Source: Nocardioides sp. NBC_00368 (lineage in GTDB: Bacteria > Actinomycetota > Actinomycetes > Propionibacteriales > Nocardioidaceae). Taken from it: 64,000 bases of DNA. The position numbers and the translations under genes are program-made. Position 1 is the first letter of the stretch; every line of letters starts with the position of its first letter. The notes below the pieces were generated by a model that was not told the DNA's origin, searched no databases, and saw nothing but the letters and a program-made list of their open reading frames with translations. The stretch spans positions 3,598,501-3,662,500 of the forward strand of contig NZ_CP107970.1 of NCBI RefSeq assembly GCF_036090055.1, given 5' to 3'. Shown here in pieces: positions 17,255 to 27,925 of this stretch.

Positions 17255-17593
17255 TCAGCTCTTGGCGTTCCGCGTGACGGCGGGAAGCCGCCACGGCGGA
17301 ACCGGGGCTCGACGTCCGCGTGCAGAGCGCGCGGTGTCGGTCCCGTTCCTTGCAGCACGGTTGGCGCGGCCGTAGGCCGGACGTGGATCCCTTTGGGTGC
17401 CGGCGGCCATCTCCGAGAAGTAGACGATGCCGGCGAACTGCTCGGCCAGCGACGGTTCGTCGGTATCAGCGGCCGAGCTCTTCGCCTGCTCATCGAGGGA
17501 AGCGTGCAGGATCTGCTCGATCGCGGCAGCGTCATAGCTGCCGCGGAACTCCTCGCCGGGGTGAGCGGTGGTGCGGGTGACCTCGGTGTCCAT
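17255..17593 (-). CDS. Hypothetical protein, 112 residues
   Basis: I do not recognise a family. From the ATG at 17593 (MDTEVTRTT), which has GAGGAG about 6 bases upstream, the first 60 residues look like a normal acidic helical protein (YDAAAIEQILHASLDEQAKS). The last 40 residues are Arg-rich and low complexity and may be read-through of a broken end. It is convergent with the transporter gene on its left. Confidence 0.45.
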   Translation of the reverse strand: MDTEVTRTTAHPGEEFRGSYDAAAIEQILHASLDEQAKSSAADTDEPSLAEQFAGIVYFSEMAAGTQRDPRPAYGRANRAARNGTDTARSARGRRAPVPPWRLPAVTRNAKS

Positions 17594-17660
17594 GGGGCTG
17601 CTCCTCACGCGTAGGGACGCAACGCGGTTCGACGTCCCAGTTCGGCTTGTCGCTCAACAT

Positions 17661-17675
17661 CCATTGACTCAATGG
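17661..17675. promoter_or_regulatory. 15-bp palindrome CCATTGACTCAATGG
   Basis: Perfect 7-bp arms around one central base. A second TGAGTCA follows at 17680-17686, pairing with TGACTCA inside the palindrome. It lies 68 bases upstream of the minus-strand 112-residue ORF and about 210 bases before the TctC gene, so it may be an operator for either. Confidence 0.4.
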
Positions 17676-17845
17676 TTGCTGAGTCATCCCGTGCGCGTCA
17701 AGAGATCCGGCCCGAATATCGATCAAGTGACCGATTTCACACCGGATCACCGCTCCTCTTCGCGCCCGCCGACAGCAACGCCCACCACCAGCCGAGGAAG
17801 TGGCGCTTGACACACGGCGGCGTGATGGCGTTCACTTTCCACGAT

Positions 17846-17870
17846 GCGTACATAAGTACGCAATGCGTAC
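17846..17870. promoter_or_regulatory. Operator-like inverted repeat GCGTAC-ATAA-GTACGC plus third half-site
   Basis: GCGTAC (17846-17851) and GTACGC (17856-17861) form a perfect inverted repeat, and another GCGTAC lies at 17865-17870. It ends 15 bases before the TctC start, overlapping where a promoter and leader must be, so it is a good candidate repressor site for the first TTT operon. Confidence 0.5.
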
Positions 17871-17885
17871 AACAGAGGAGTGGAC

Positions 17886-18878
17886 GTGACACGGAGTCGA
17901 GTTCTGCCCCGAGCCCTGCTCGCAGCTATCACCGCGGTGACCTTCACCGCCGCGGCCATCGACGCTCATGGCAATCGCGACGGATCGGGCACCCGCAACA
18001 GCCTCACGATCCTGGTGCCTTCGGCTCCTGGCGGGACGTGGGACACCAACGCCCGCGAGCTCCAGCGAGCGATGAAGGAGAACGGGATCGTCGCCAACCC
18101 ACAGGTCATCAACCTCCCCGGCGGTGCCGGGACGCTGGGGCTGAGCCAGCTTGTCCAGATGGACGGCAGGGAAGACATCATCATGATGACGGGCACCGTG
18201 ATGCTCGGCGGCGTCGTGGTCAACGACTCGCCTGAGGCGGTCGCCGACACCACCCCCATCGCCCAGCTGGTGCAGGACTACCAAGCGGTGTTCGTCCCCG
18301 GCGACTCGCCCTTCCAGACCTTGGACGACCTGATCTCGGCATGGAAGAAGAACCCCGGCGGCACCGCCATCGGCGGTGGCGCCCTCGGCGGGACCGACTC
18401 CCTCATCGCGCACACCCTCGCCGAAGAGGTGGGCATCGATCCAGCATCGGTGAACTACATCCCCTACGCCGGCGGCGGCGAGGTGCTGCCTGCCTTGCTG
18501 TCCCACAGCGTCGACGCGGCGATCGGCGGGTACGCCGAGTTCGAGGACCAGGTGGAAGCCGGGAAGCTCAAGGCCCTGGCTCTCACGGCACCAAAGCATC
18601 AACCGGGCATCGACGTTCAGACCTTCACCGAGCAGGGCCTAGACCTCTACGTCCCCAACTGGCAAGGAGTCGTGGCAGCTCCCGGAATCTCCGACGAGGC
18701 GAAGGACGAGCTCGGCGACATCATCGCCGAGACCGTCGCCACCTCCGAGTGGGCCGAGGCGCGCGAGCGCAACCGGTGGACCGACTCCTACCGACCCGCA
18801 GACGACTTCGCCACCCTCCTCGACAGTGAGTCGCGCCGCGTTCGCGACGTCATCGTCGAGTCCGGCATCTCCGACTGA
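17886..18878 (+). CDS. Tripartite tricarboxylate transporter substrate-binding protein (TctC type)
   Basis: 330 residues. Signal peptide in about the first 30 residues, no lipobox Cys, so probably secreted or membrane-tethered. Mature domain has the TctC/Bug pattern: ILVPSAPGGTWDTNAREL, NLPGGAGTLGLSQLV, GGALGGTDSLIAHTLAEE and YIPYAGGGEVLPALLSH. It binds an organic acid outside the cell and delivers it to TctAB. GTG at 17886 is chosen because GAGGAG ends five bases before it; the ATG at 17880 would overlap that site. First gene of an operon running to 24137. Confidence 0.87.
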   Translation: MTRSRVLPRALLAAITAVTFTAAAIDAHGNRDGSGTRNSLTILVPSAPGGTWDTNARELQRAMKENGIVANPQVINLPGGAGTLGLSQLVQMDGREDIIMMTGTVMLGGVVVNDSPEAVADTTPIAQLVQDYQAVFVPGDSPFQTLDDLISAWKKNPGGTAIGGGALGGTDSLIAHTLAEEVGIDPASVNYIPYAGGGEVLPALLSHSVDAAIGGYAEFEDQVEAGKLKALALTAPKHQPGIDVQTFTEQGLDLYVPNWQGVVAAPGISDEAKDELGDIIAETVATSEWAEARERNRWTDSYRPADDFATLLDSESRRVRDVIVESGISD

Positions 18879-18897
18879 CACAGATTAGGACGTGACC

Positions 18898-19445
18898 ATG
18901 GCTACACCTGAAGCAAAGACTCCGCCACTCGACTCGACCGACATAACGGAGATCGCCGACTCCACTTCGAGTCCCGTCGGCTTCTTCGCCTTGTCTGCTC
19001 TCGCTGCGGTGGTGAGCACCTACCTCTTGGTGGGCGCGCTGACGATGCGGATCCCGGAGACCTCCACCCCACCAGGACCGCTCTTCTTTCCGACGATCGT
19101 GATCGGACTGGGCTACGCCGTCGCGCTGGCTCTTGGCTTCCAAGGCTGGCGACACCTGCGCTCTGCCGGAGACCCACCTGCTCAGTCAGCGGCCAAGCCG
19201 ACCGCACGTCGCTGGAGTGGGCTGGCCTTGGCTGTCGGAACCTTCGCCGCCTTCGTCCTTGTTCTCGATCTGTTCGGCTGGTTGATCTCTGGAGCGCTTC
19301 TCTTCTGGGGTCTTGCCACCAGCTTGGGCAGTCGCAGGCCGGTCTTCGACCTCGCAGTGGCGCTGATCGTGTCCTCGACCGTTCAGCTCGTCTTCTCCGC
19401 AGGGCTGGGTCTCTATCTCCCCGTCGGCATCATGGGGTGGTTCTG

Positions 19446-19446
<1 letters not shown>
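18898..19446 (+). CDS. TTT transporter small membrane subunit (TctB type)
   Basis: 182 residues with four hydrophobic helices (about 30-50, 65-85, 108-130, 140-175). The PPGPLFFPTIVIGLGYAVALAL segment is the usual first TctB motif. It forms the small membrane part of the importer with TctA. I use the ATG at 18898; a GTG lies two codons earlier. Its stop overlaps the TctA start by one base. Confidence 0.85.
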
Positions 19447-20968
<1,522 letters not shown>

Positions 20969-20972
<4 letters not shown>

Positions 20973-21838
20973 TCCAGCGCCAACCAGCCGCTCAGAACGA
21001 GACCAGTGAGCGCGGCTCGGAAACGTCCGCGAGGGGCGTCCGGTGGAGCACCCACACGCGCGGCGCCGTCACCATCGAGTGCGGCAGCCTGGGCCAGGGC
21101 CGCCCCATCGTGCTTCTCCCGTCTCTCGGCCGTGGCGCCGCCGACTTCGCCGAGATCGCGACGTACCTCGCGGCCGAAGGCTTTCGTGTCCTCACACCAC
21201 AGCCCCGAGGCATCGGCCGAAGCGCCGGCCCGATGACTGAGGTGTCGATGAAGGATCTGGCGAACGACGTGGCGATCGTCATGGACGCTCTGCTGGACCA
21301 ACCTGCCGTGGTCGTCGGACACGCGTTCGGGAGCCAACCGGCGCGCATGCTGGCGACCGAACGCCCGGACCTCGTCGCCGGCCTCGTTCTCGCTGCCGCT
21401 TCGGCCGGCAAGATGCCTCCAGGCGCGGTAGAGGCACCCTTCTCCAGGTTGCGGGCGGAGATCGATGGGTCCGGCAACCCGGCTCTGCCAGTCGAGACCC
21501 GGATCCGTTGCCTCGAAGCCGCCTTCTTCGCTCCGGGCCACGACCCGATGGTGTGGCTCGACGGCTGGTCCTGGCCGACGCACGAGGTGCAGGCCCAAGC
21601 TCGGGAGAACACGGCTGTCGACGACTACTTCGATGCCGGCGGCGTACCCATCCTCGATCTTCAGGCCGAGTTCGATGCCGTGGTGATTCCGAACCTCTTC
21701 AAACCACTGCTCGGAGAGCGCGTGAGCGTCGGTCTCATCCGCGACGCCGGGCACGCCCTGCTCCCCGAGCAGCCACGCGCTGTGAGCGAGGCGATCGCAT
21801 CTTTCGCGGACACCGTCTTCACCAACGCCGACCGCTAG
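20969..21838 (+). CDS. Alpha/beta-hydrolase fold protein with Ala at the nucleophile position
   Basis: 289 residues. RPIVLLPSLGRGAADFAEIA is the first strand and oxyanion loop, and DAGHALLPEQP near the end holds the usual catalytic His. The nucleophile elbow reads VVGHAFGS (about residues 114-121), so the residue that is normally Ser, Cys or Asp (G-x-Nuc-x-G) is Ala. A standard esterase mechanism is therefore unlikely. It may be a cofactor-free lyase or dioxygenase-like member, or a non-enzymatic relative. It is in the TTT operon between TctA and a carboxymuconolactone-decarboxylase-like gene. Confidence 0.8.
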
Positions 21839-21881
21839 CCAGCAGTCAGGTAACCCAGCACCACCAGATAAGGAACACACC

Positions 21882-22424
21882 TTGCCCCGAGTTTCCTATG
21901 CCGAACCCACGGCCGACACCGCCGAGCAGATCGCGGCCCGCAGAGGAGGTGTGCTGACGCCGCTCGACCTGCTGCTGTCCCACAACGAGTCGCTGGCTCT
22001 GGGGTGGGATCGCCTGCTGGGTGGGGTTCGAAGCAACTTCACCATCGGCGGAGACGTACGAGAGCTCATCATCCTGCGCGTCGGCAGGCTCAACCGCGCT
22101 CCCTACGAGTGGGATTCACACCTGCCAGTAGCCGTCCGCGAGGGTCTGCCGCAGGACGTGATCGACTGCTTGGCCCAGGACGTCGCGATGACAGGTCACG
22201 AGGCCTTTGACGCTGTGATCGCCTACGTCGACGCCATGACGCTCGACGTCGAGGTTCCCGAGCATGTCGTCGACGCCCTACGCGGCCACCACACGGAGAG
22301 CGAGATCGTCGAGATCACGGCGACAACCGCGGTCTACAACATGGTCAGCCGCTTCCTCGTCGCGCTCGACGTGCGAACCGAGGACCGCGAAGCGGCGACG
22401 ATGGAGGTCGGCCGTCATGCATGA
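21882..22424 (+). CDS. Carboxymuconolactone decarboxylase (CMD/AhpD-like) family protein
   Basis: 180 residues. RELIILRVGRLNRAPYEWDSHLPVA (about 61-86) is the CMD motif with Glu and His. The CxxC of AhpD peroxidases is absent, so it is more like a decarboxylase or dehydratase-type member. A TTG start at 21882 is preceded at 7 bases by AAGGA. In this operon it may act on a lactone or dicarboxylic intermediate. Its end overlaps the amidohydrolase start by 8 bases. Confidence 0.82.
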   Translation: MPRVSYAEPTADTAEQIAARRGGVLTPLDLLLSHNESLALGWDRLLGGVRSNFTIGGDVRELIILRVGRLNRAPYEWDSHLPVAVREGLPQDVIDCLAQDVAMTGHEAFDAVIAYVDAMTLDVEVPEHVVDALRGHHTESEIVEITATTAVYNMVSRFLVALDVRTEDREAATMEVGRHA

Positions 22425-23340
22425 CCTCACCCCCACCACTCCCGGCCCGCACCGCGACTTCGCAGCTCCGGACATCGATCTGCCCGCGGGTGCATGCGAC
22501 TCACATGTGCACATCTTCGGCCCGCACCGACAATTCCCCTACGCGGCGGGCCGTCCGTTCACGCCTGAGGACGCGCCGCTCGAGCTGCTCCAGGACATGC
22601 ACGACACCATGGGCTTCGCACGAGCAGTGTTGGTGCAGACGGCTGCCCACGGACAGGACCACGCCGCGGTCCTCGATGCCCTGACGCGATATCCCGACCG
22701 CTACCGGGGTGTCGCGCTGCTCGGCGACGACGCCGATGCCCGTCAGGTCGAGACCCTGGACGCTGCCGGGTTCTGCGGAGTCCGCGTGCACTTCGCCCCT
22801 CACCTGGGCGCACCTCCCTCACCGGATGCGCTGGCACGCCTGTGCGACCTGATCAGCCCACACGGCTGGCACCTCGAGGTGCACACGATGGGCTCCGGCA
22901 TCCTCGACTTCGCCGACTACTACCCCGAGCTGCCGTTGCGGATCGTGCTCGACCACATGGGCCGCTTTCCCATGCCTGTGGACCGCAGCCCTGCCGAGCA
23001 CCGCACCATCCTCGACCTGCTGAACGAGGACGACGTCTGGATCAAGCTCAGCGGGGCCGACCGTGTGTCCGAGGAGCTTCCGTCCATGTCGGACGGGCTC
23101 GCGCTCGCACGCTCCTTCTTCGAGCACCGTCCCGACAGGTGCGTCTGGGGCAGTGACTTCCCGCACCCGAACACCCACGGCTTCATGCCCGTCGATAGCG
23201 ACCTCGTCAACGGCATCGCGATCATCGCCCCGACCGAGCTGGAGCGGCAGCTGCTGCTCGTCGACAACCCCACTACTTGCTTCAACTTCAGGGTCGACAG
23301 TGCAACCACGAGCACCGACCAGAACTCGAGGAGGAACTGA
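22417..23340 (+). CDS. Amidohydrolase-2 family hydrolase, similar to 2-pyrone-4,6-dicarboxylate lactonase (LigI)
   Basis: 307 residues. CDSHVHIFGPHRQFPY near residue 28 is the HxH metal-binding start of LigI-like lactonases. Other landmarks are LEVHTMGSG, IVLDHMGRFPMP (about 180-195), WIKLSGADRVS and WGSDFPHPNTHG (about 245-257), with the catalytic Asp. The family opens lactones of aromatic breakdown in the cytoplasm. It fits an operon handling a pyrone or lactone acid. Substrate is not certain; sulfomuconolactone hydrolases look alike. The stop codon overlaps the next ATG by one base. Confidence 0.82.
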   Translation: MHDLTPTTPGPHRDFAAPDIDLPAGACDSHVHIFGPHRQFPYAAGRPFTPEDAPLELLQDMHDTMGFARAVLVQTAAHGQDHAAVLDALTRYPDRYRGVALLGDDADARQVETLDAAGFCGVRVHFAPHLGAPPSPDALARLCDLISPHGWHLEVHTMGSGILDFADYYPELPLRIVLDHMGRFPMPVDRSPAEHRTILDLLNEDDVWIKLSGADRVSEELPSMSDGLALARSFFEHRPDRCVWGSDFPHPNTHGFMPVDSDLVNGIAIIAPTELERQLLLVDNPTTCFNFRVDSATTSTDQNSRRN

Positions 23341-24137
23341 TGGAACGTCTGAAGGACAAGGTGGCTCTCGTCATCGGCGCGGGGAGCGCCGGCCCCGGAT
23401 GGGGGAACGGCCGCGCAACCGCCGCGATCTTCGCGGCTGAAGGTGCCCAGGTCCACGGAGCCGACCTCGACGAGGCCGCACTCGCCTCCACGGTCGACAC
23501 GATCCAGGAGGCCGGCCACTCCCTGACCGCCCACACCTGCGACGTCCGAGACACCGAATCGGTCGCGTCCCTGGTCTCAGAGGTGCACCGGGCCGCAGGA
23601 CGCATCGACGTCCTCGTCAACGTCGTCGGAGGATCCCGTCATGGCGGCGCCGCCGAGCTCTCCGAGGCCGAGTGGCACAACCAGCTCGATCTCAACCTCA
23701 CCAGTGTGTATCGCGCATGCCACGAAGCGATCCCCCACATGCTGGATCAGCAGAGCGGCTCGATCGTCAACATCGCCTCGACCTCAGGGCTCCGTTACAC
23801 CGGATCTCCCCAGGTCGCATACGCCGCGTCGAAGGCAGCCATCATCCAGTTCTCGCGGGTGACAGCGGTGCAGTACGCACCCTTCGGCGTCCGCGTCAAC
23901 ACCGTCGTGCCAGGGCAGCTGCACACCCCGATGGTCGAGAGCAGGCTCGCTGGTCAACGCACGGGCGGTGACGTGGACACCCTCCTGTCCCAGAGGCTGG
24001 CCCGCATCCCGCTCGCCTTCATGGGCGACGGACGGGACACCGCGTACGCCGCGCTCTTCCTCGCCTCCGACGAGGCGAGGTTCGTCACGGGCACCGAGAT
24101 CGTCGTCGACGGAGGCATGACGGCGCGCTGCGACTGA
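23340..24137 (+). CDS. Short-chain dehydrogenase/reductase (SDR)
   Basis: 265 residues with a Rossmann fold. Cofactor loop IGAGSAGPGWGNGRATA at the N-terminus is longer than the classical TGxxxGxG. NVVGGSRHGG, catalytic Ser in IASTSG, and YAASK (Tyr, Lys) at about 160-164 are present. It ends with VDGGMT, as in FabG-like members. It probably oxidises or reduces a hydroxy or keto acid. A strong GAGGAGG site lies inside the upstream gene end. It is the last gene of the first TTT operon. Confidence 0.87.
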   Translation: MERLKDKVALVIGAGSAGPGWGNGRATAAIFAAEGAQVHGADLDEAALASTVDTIQEAGHSLTAHTCDVRDTESVASLVSEVHRAAGRIDVLVNVVGGSRHGGAAELSEAEWHNQLDLNLTSVYRACHEAIPHMLDQQSGSIVNIASTSGLRYTGSPQVAYAASKAAIIQFSRVTAVQYAPFGVRVNTVVPGQLHTPMVESRLAGQRTGGDVDTLLSQRLARIPLAFMGDGRDTAYAALFLASDEARFVTGTEIVVDGGMTARCD

Positions 24138-24184
24138 GCGGACCCGGGCCGCGAGGCGCAGGCCTCCGGCAGCCGGACACTGAC

Positions 24185-24232
24185 GAAGACCTCCGGGTGA
24201 GAGTGGATATCCACCCTCACCCGGAGGTCTTC
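24185..24232. terminator. Bidirectional hairpin terminator
   Basis: A perfect 17-bp stem (24185-24201 with 24216-24232) around a 14-base loop that contains the palindrome GTGGATATCCAC. It sits between the convergent SDR gene (plus) and second TctA gene (minus), so it probably ends both transcripts. Confidence 0.85.
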
Positions 24233-24280
24233 TTGGTGCACGGCCCCGGCGTGAATCCCGGATCTTCCCGGAGTCTCCGC

Positions 24281-25828
24281 CTAGCGGGCGTCCGCGTCTT
24301 CGAGGACGACGGGCGGCTCAACCAGGCCTCGGTTCTTCAGCCGCCGGCGCTTGACAGCCGCCGCGACCGGGCTCAGGACGAGCACCGCAGCCACGAGGAG
24401 CCAGGTCCCGATGGCGATCGGCGAGGCGAACACGACCTCCGACACATCGCCACCGCTGATCAGCATGGACTGCACGAAGTACTTCTCGACCAGCGGGCCG
24501 AGAACCAGGCCCACGAGCAACGAGGCGAGGCTGAAGTTGAGCTTCCGCAGGACGTACCCGACGACACCCATGGCAAGCATGATGCGGACGTCGATGAAGT
24601 TGTTGTTGATGCTGTACGCGCCGATCACCGCCAGCAGCATGATCGCCGGCACCAGGAAGTGGATGGGCGTCCGGAGGACGCGGACCCACATGCCGACCAA
24701 CGGGAGGTTCAGCACCAGCAGCATGAAGTTGGCGACCAGAACCGCGGCCACGATCGACCAGAACAGGTCGGGCTGCTGGGTCATCAGCAGGGGGCCGGGC
24801 TCGATGCCCTGGACCGTCATGGCCGAGATCATCAGCGCAAGGGTCGCCGAGAAGGGCAGTCCCAGCATGAGCACCGGCACGATGCTGCCGATCGCTGCCG
24901 AGTTGTTGGCTGCTTCGGGCCCGGCGACACCCTCGACGGCGCCCTTTCCGAACTCCTCCGGCCTCCGCGATATGGACTTCTCCAGCTTGTAGGAGGCGAA
25001 GGTCGAGAGGGTGGCGGAAGGACCGGGGAGGATGCCGAAGAGGAAGCCGAGCAACGACCCTCGGAGCCACGGGGCGCTCGCCCTGCGCAACTCGCGGCGC
25101 GTCGGGAGCAACTCCTTCATGCGGACCCGGATCGGCGCCTTCGACTTGTCCTTGTCCTCGAGCATGTAGAGCATCTCGGAGATGCCGTAGATGCCCACAG
25201 CGACCGGGGCCAGGGCGATGCCGAGAGTCAGGTCGAGGTTCCCGAACGTGAATCGGTTGTAGCTCTGCGTCTGCTCGGCTCCGACGGTCGCCAGAGCCAG
25301 ACCGAGGACCATGGGCAACAACCCCGACCCCAGGCTTCCTCCGGAGATCCGGGCGAGCAGGAGCAGTCCTCCGCCGGTGATCGCGAGGAACTCCGGTGCT
25401 CCGAACTCGAGAGCCACACCGGAGACCACCGGGATGGTGAGCAGCAAGATCACGACGCCGATACATCCGGCGATGAACGAGCCGAATGCCATGATCGTCA
25501 GTGCGGCTCCGCCACGACCTGCCTTCGTCATCTTGTGACCGTCGAACGTGGCGACCACCGCCGATGCATCACCGGGGATGTTGAGAAGCACGGAGGTGGT
25601 CGAACCGCCGTACTGCGCCCCGAGATAGACACCGGCGATCATGATCAGACCCACCGCGGGGTCGTAGGCGAATGTGAGCGGGAGGATGAGCGCGGCGCCG
25701 GCGACCGGCCCGAGCCCCGGAAGGACGCCGATCAGGGTGCCGGCCAACGCTCCGATCAGCGCAGCCAGCAGCAGTTCGGGGGTCAGCGCGAGACCCAGCC
25801 CGTGCATCAACCCTTCGAGGGGATTCAT
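24281..25828 (-). CDS. TTT transporter large membrane subunit (TctA type), second system
   Basis: 515 residues and about twelve helices with TctA signatures: GTLIGVLPGLGPVAGAALILP, GVYLGAQYGGSTTSVLLNIPG, ILPGPSATLSTFASYKLEK and AGPEAANNSAAIGSIVPVLMLGLP. Unlike the first TctA in this window it keeps the 'GPEAANN' motif common in the family. Start at 25828 (MNPLEG) has AAGGAG 6 bases upstream. It is the last gene of a tctC-tctB-tctA set transcribed leftward and converges on the SDR gene. Confidence 0.9.
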   Translation of the reverse strand: MNPLEGLMHGLGLALTPELLLAALIGALAGTLIGVLPGLGPVAGAALILPLTFAYDPAVGLIMIAGVYLGAQYGGSTTSVLLNIPGDASAVVATFDGHKMTKAGRGGAALTIMAFGSFIAGCIGVVILLLTIPVVSGVALEFGAPEFLAITGGGLLLLARISGGSLGSGLLPMVLGLALATVGAEQTQSYNRFTFGNLDLTLGIALAPVAVGIYGISEMLYMLEDKDKSKAPIRVRMKELLPTRRELRRASAPWLRGSLLGFLFGILPGPSATLSTFASYKLEKSISRRPEEFGKGAVEGVAGPEAANNSAAIGSIVPVLMLGLPFSATLALMISAMTVQGIEPGPLLMTQQPDLFWSIVAAVLVANFMLLVLNLPLVGMWVRVLRTPIHFLVPAIMLLAVIGAYSINNNFIDVRIMLAMGVVGYVLRKLNFSLASLLVGLVLGPLVEKYFVQSMLISGGDVSEVVFASPIAIGTWLLVAAVLVLSPVAAAVKRRRLKNRGLVEPPVVLEDADAR

Positions 25829-25846
25829 CAAAGTCTCCTTGTCCGG

Positions 25847-26323
25847 TCACAGACCCGGGGTTGGCAACGGCAGGGCAAGGACGTCCCCGAACAGGAAGGC
25901 CGTGGCGATCCCCATGGCCACGCCGTACGCGACGGCGCGGATCCATGAATAGGGGCCGAGAAGCTTCAGGCACGCAGTGGCGTACAACGAGGCCGAGATC
26001 ACGAACCCGAGAAGCGGCAGGATCGCGATGAAGCCGACCAACGTCCCCATGAAGACGAGCGCCTGCCGGAGCTCGAACCCGCGCGGTAGATCCAAGCCAC
26101 CGGCGTCCTGCTTGCTGAGGATGGCCTCGAGCACGACGACGACGGATGCGAGTGCCCAGAGGTATCCGACTCCCATCGGGAACATCCCGGGCCCCGGCGA
26201 GGCGAGATCTCCCTGCGGCATGTTGTAGGCGCTGACGAGGTAGCCGATGGCAACCGCCGCGCTCACCAGCCCGAGCGCCAACCGGCCGAGTCGTCGACCG
26301 TCCATATGGCGAACTGTCTGCAT
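25847..26323 (-). CDS. TTT transporter small membrane subunit (TctB type), second system
   Basis: 158 residues with four helices. LASPGPGMFPMGVGYLWALASVV is the TctB motif. I chose the ATG at 26323 (MQTVRH) because GAGAGGA lies upstream at normal spacing; an in-frame start at 26353 is possible. It sits between the binding-protein and TctA genes, with short gaps on both sides. Confidence 0.83.
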   Translation of the reverse strand: MQTVRHMDGRRLGRLALGLVSAAVAIGYLVSAYNMPQGDLASPGPGMFPMGVGYLWALASVVVVLEAILSKQDAGGLDLPRGFELRQALVFMGTLVGFIAILPLLGFVISASLYATACLKLLGPYSWIRAVAYGVAMGIATAFLFGDVLALPLPTPGL

Positions 26324-26363
26324 GACTGTTCCTCTCTCCACGACTGAGCTCATGAGCCGAACA

Positions 26364-27383
26364 TCAGTCCTGGTGCTGATCGGCGAGCTCGAGGGCAGCC
26401 TCGAACTGCTTGCGCTGCTCGCGCAGGGCCTGAGTCAGGTCGTCCCCGACGACCGCCGCCGGCACGTTGCCCTGCTCCTCGGCCCAGGTGACCCATTCGT
26501 CGCTGGTCGCAACCTTCTCCGCCGACTTCACCAGCTGTTCGCGTACGTCGTCCGGAAGGCCCTTCGGCGCGACCGTCACGTAGCCCGCGGTGAACGGGAT
26601 GTCGTAGCCGGCGTCCTCGAACGAGACTGCGTCCGGGAGCACGTCCCCGTACTCGTTGCCGGTGTAGGCCAGTGCACGGAGGTCACCGGACTCGACCAGG
26701 CCGAGCTGTCCGGACCCGGTGGCGAGGAAGGCCTCGATCTCACCGCCCATGACCGCGAGAGCTGACTCGCCCGAACCGCCGGCAGCCGGAACCTCGGTCA
26801 GGTCGACCCCGGCCTCGTCCTCGAGCTTGAAGTAGGTGAACCCGGTGCCTCCCAAGCGGTTGGCCGTACCGATCCGCACCTTGCCCGGCCTCTTCCGCGC
26901 GTCAGCGATCAGATCGTCCAGTGTCTTGTAGGGCGAGTCGGCCGCGACGAAGAGCACGTAGGGCGTGTTGATCATCTGCGCGATGGGCGTCACGTCCTCG
27001 ACGCCGTCGTACTGGAGCGAGCCGTTGATGAGCGGCTGCGCAACGAGACCTGCAGCCGATGCCAACCCCAAGGTGTGCCCGTCCGGCTTCGCCGTGACGA
27101 CCTCGGTGATGCCGATCGCCTCGTCCCCGCCAGGCTTGTTGAAGACCGTCGAGCTCGTCCCGAGGTCCTCCGCCACCATTCGGGAGAACTCACGTGCCAC
27201 CGGATCCGAGCTGCCGCCGGGCTTGTACGGAACGACGTACTCGATGGGCTTGGACGGGAACTTCTCGGACGACTCCGAGGAGAGGCCCAGAGCACTACAG
27301 CTGGCCGTCACCAGGCACGTTCCGGCGACCGCTGCCGCTGTGACAGCGCGGCCCACGACGGGATTCGCTTTCGCAAGTTTCAT
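26364..27383 (-). CDS. TTT substrate-binding lipoprotein (TctC type), second system
   Basis: 339 residues. The signal peptide ends VTASC, a lipobox, so it is anchored outside the membrane. Mature sequence shows YVVPYKPGGSSDPVAREFSRM, NKPGGDEAIGITEVV, IGTANRLGGTGFTYFKLE and VPAAGGSGESALAVMGGEIEA, the Bug/TctC pattern. Start at 27383 (MKLAKANP) has GGAGAGGA upstream. Its promoter region holds two copies of a TTCTATAGAG-type operator shared with the acyl-CoA synthetase and prpD/GntR promoters, so expression is probably controlled by the GntR protein encoded at 36230. Confidence 0.88.
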   Translation of the reverse strand: MKLAKANPVVGRAVTAAAVAGTCLVTASCSALGLSSESSEKFPSKPIEYVVPYKPGGSSDPVAREFSRMVAEDLGTSSTVFNKPGGDEAIGITEVVTAKPDGHTLGLASAAGLVAQPLINGSLQYDGVEDVTPIAQMINTPYVLFVAADSPYKTLDDLIADARKRPGKVRIGTANRLGGTGFTYFKLEDEAGVDLTEVPAAGGSGESALAVMGGEIEAFLATGSGQLGLVESGDLRALAYTGNEYGDVLPDAVSFEDAGYDIPFTAGYVTVAPKGLPDDVREQLVKSAEKVATSDEWVTWAEEQGNVPAAVVGDDLTQALREQRKQFEAALELADQHQD

Positions 27384-27443
27384 TCTGATGATCCTCTCCG
27401 TAACTCGTCGGCCACACACTTGTGGCCCCGGTCACGTTGAGAG

Positions 27444-27481
27444 TACATATTCTATAGAGTGTTGTCTAGGTTCTACAGAGC
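27444..27481. promoter_or_regulatory. GntR-type operator, two copies (TTCTATAGAGT and TTCTACAGAGC)
   Basis: TTCTATAGAGT at 27450-27460 and TTCTACAGAGC at 27471-27481, 21 bp apart (two helical turns). The 23 bases 27444-27466 are identical to 36133-36155 in the prpD/GntR promoter. The element lies between the divergent TctC gene (60 bases away) and the universal-stress gene (16 bases away). The palindromic core TCTATAGA fits a dimeric regulator. Confidence 0.75.
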
Positions 27482-27496
27482 AAAGCCAGAAAGGCG

Positions 27497-27895
27497 ATGA
27501 TCGAGATGACTGTGATCGCGGGATACATCCCCACACCGGAGGGCGAAGCCGCTCTCGAGGAGGCCACCAGAGAGGCCGAACGCCGAGGCGTGGAGCTGGT
27601 GGTGCTCAACAGCGCGAGGCGCGAGGCATACGTCGACGACCGATATGCACAAGACAGCCAGTGGCAGGCCATCGAGGAGAGACTGGGACAGAGCGGAATC
27701 AGGTTCCGGCTCTTGAGGCCCGAGTCGACGAACGACACCGCCACCGACCTTATCGAGGCCGCGCAGCAGTACCGTGCCGACCTGCTGGTCATCGGTCTGC
27801 GACGGAGGTCGGCCGTCGGAAAGCTCATCCTGGGGAGCACGGCTCAGCGAGTGCTCCTGCAGGCGCCGTGCCCGGTACTCGCGGTCAAGCCGTGA
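27497..27895 (+). CDS. Universal stress protein (UspA family)
   Basis: 132 residues. MTVIAGYIPTPEGEAALEEA opens the fold, and GLRRRSAVGKLILGSTAQRVL (about 105-125) is the ATP-binding G-2x-G-9x-G-S/T loop. It probably binds ATP in the cytoplasm. Such proteins are often encoded beside TTT or TRAP transporters and may regulate them. ATG at 27497 or at 27506 could start it; AAAGG suits the second better by spacing. It shares its promoter region with the TctC gene. Confidence 0.82.
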   Translation: MIEMTVIAGYIPTPEGEAALEEATREAERRGVELVVLNSARREAYVDDRYAQDSQWQAIEERLGQSGIRFRLLRPESTNDTATDLIEAAQQYRADLLVIGLRRRSAVGKLILGSTAQRVLLQAPCPVLAVKP

Positions 27896-27925
27896 CTACC
27901 GAGCACTGAGGCGCTGCGATCGATG

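Noticed and set aside
24197..25948. Long plus-strand ORF across the second TctA gene
   Set aside because: Gln/Arg/His-rich shadow; the minus strand encodes a clear TctA with conserved loops.
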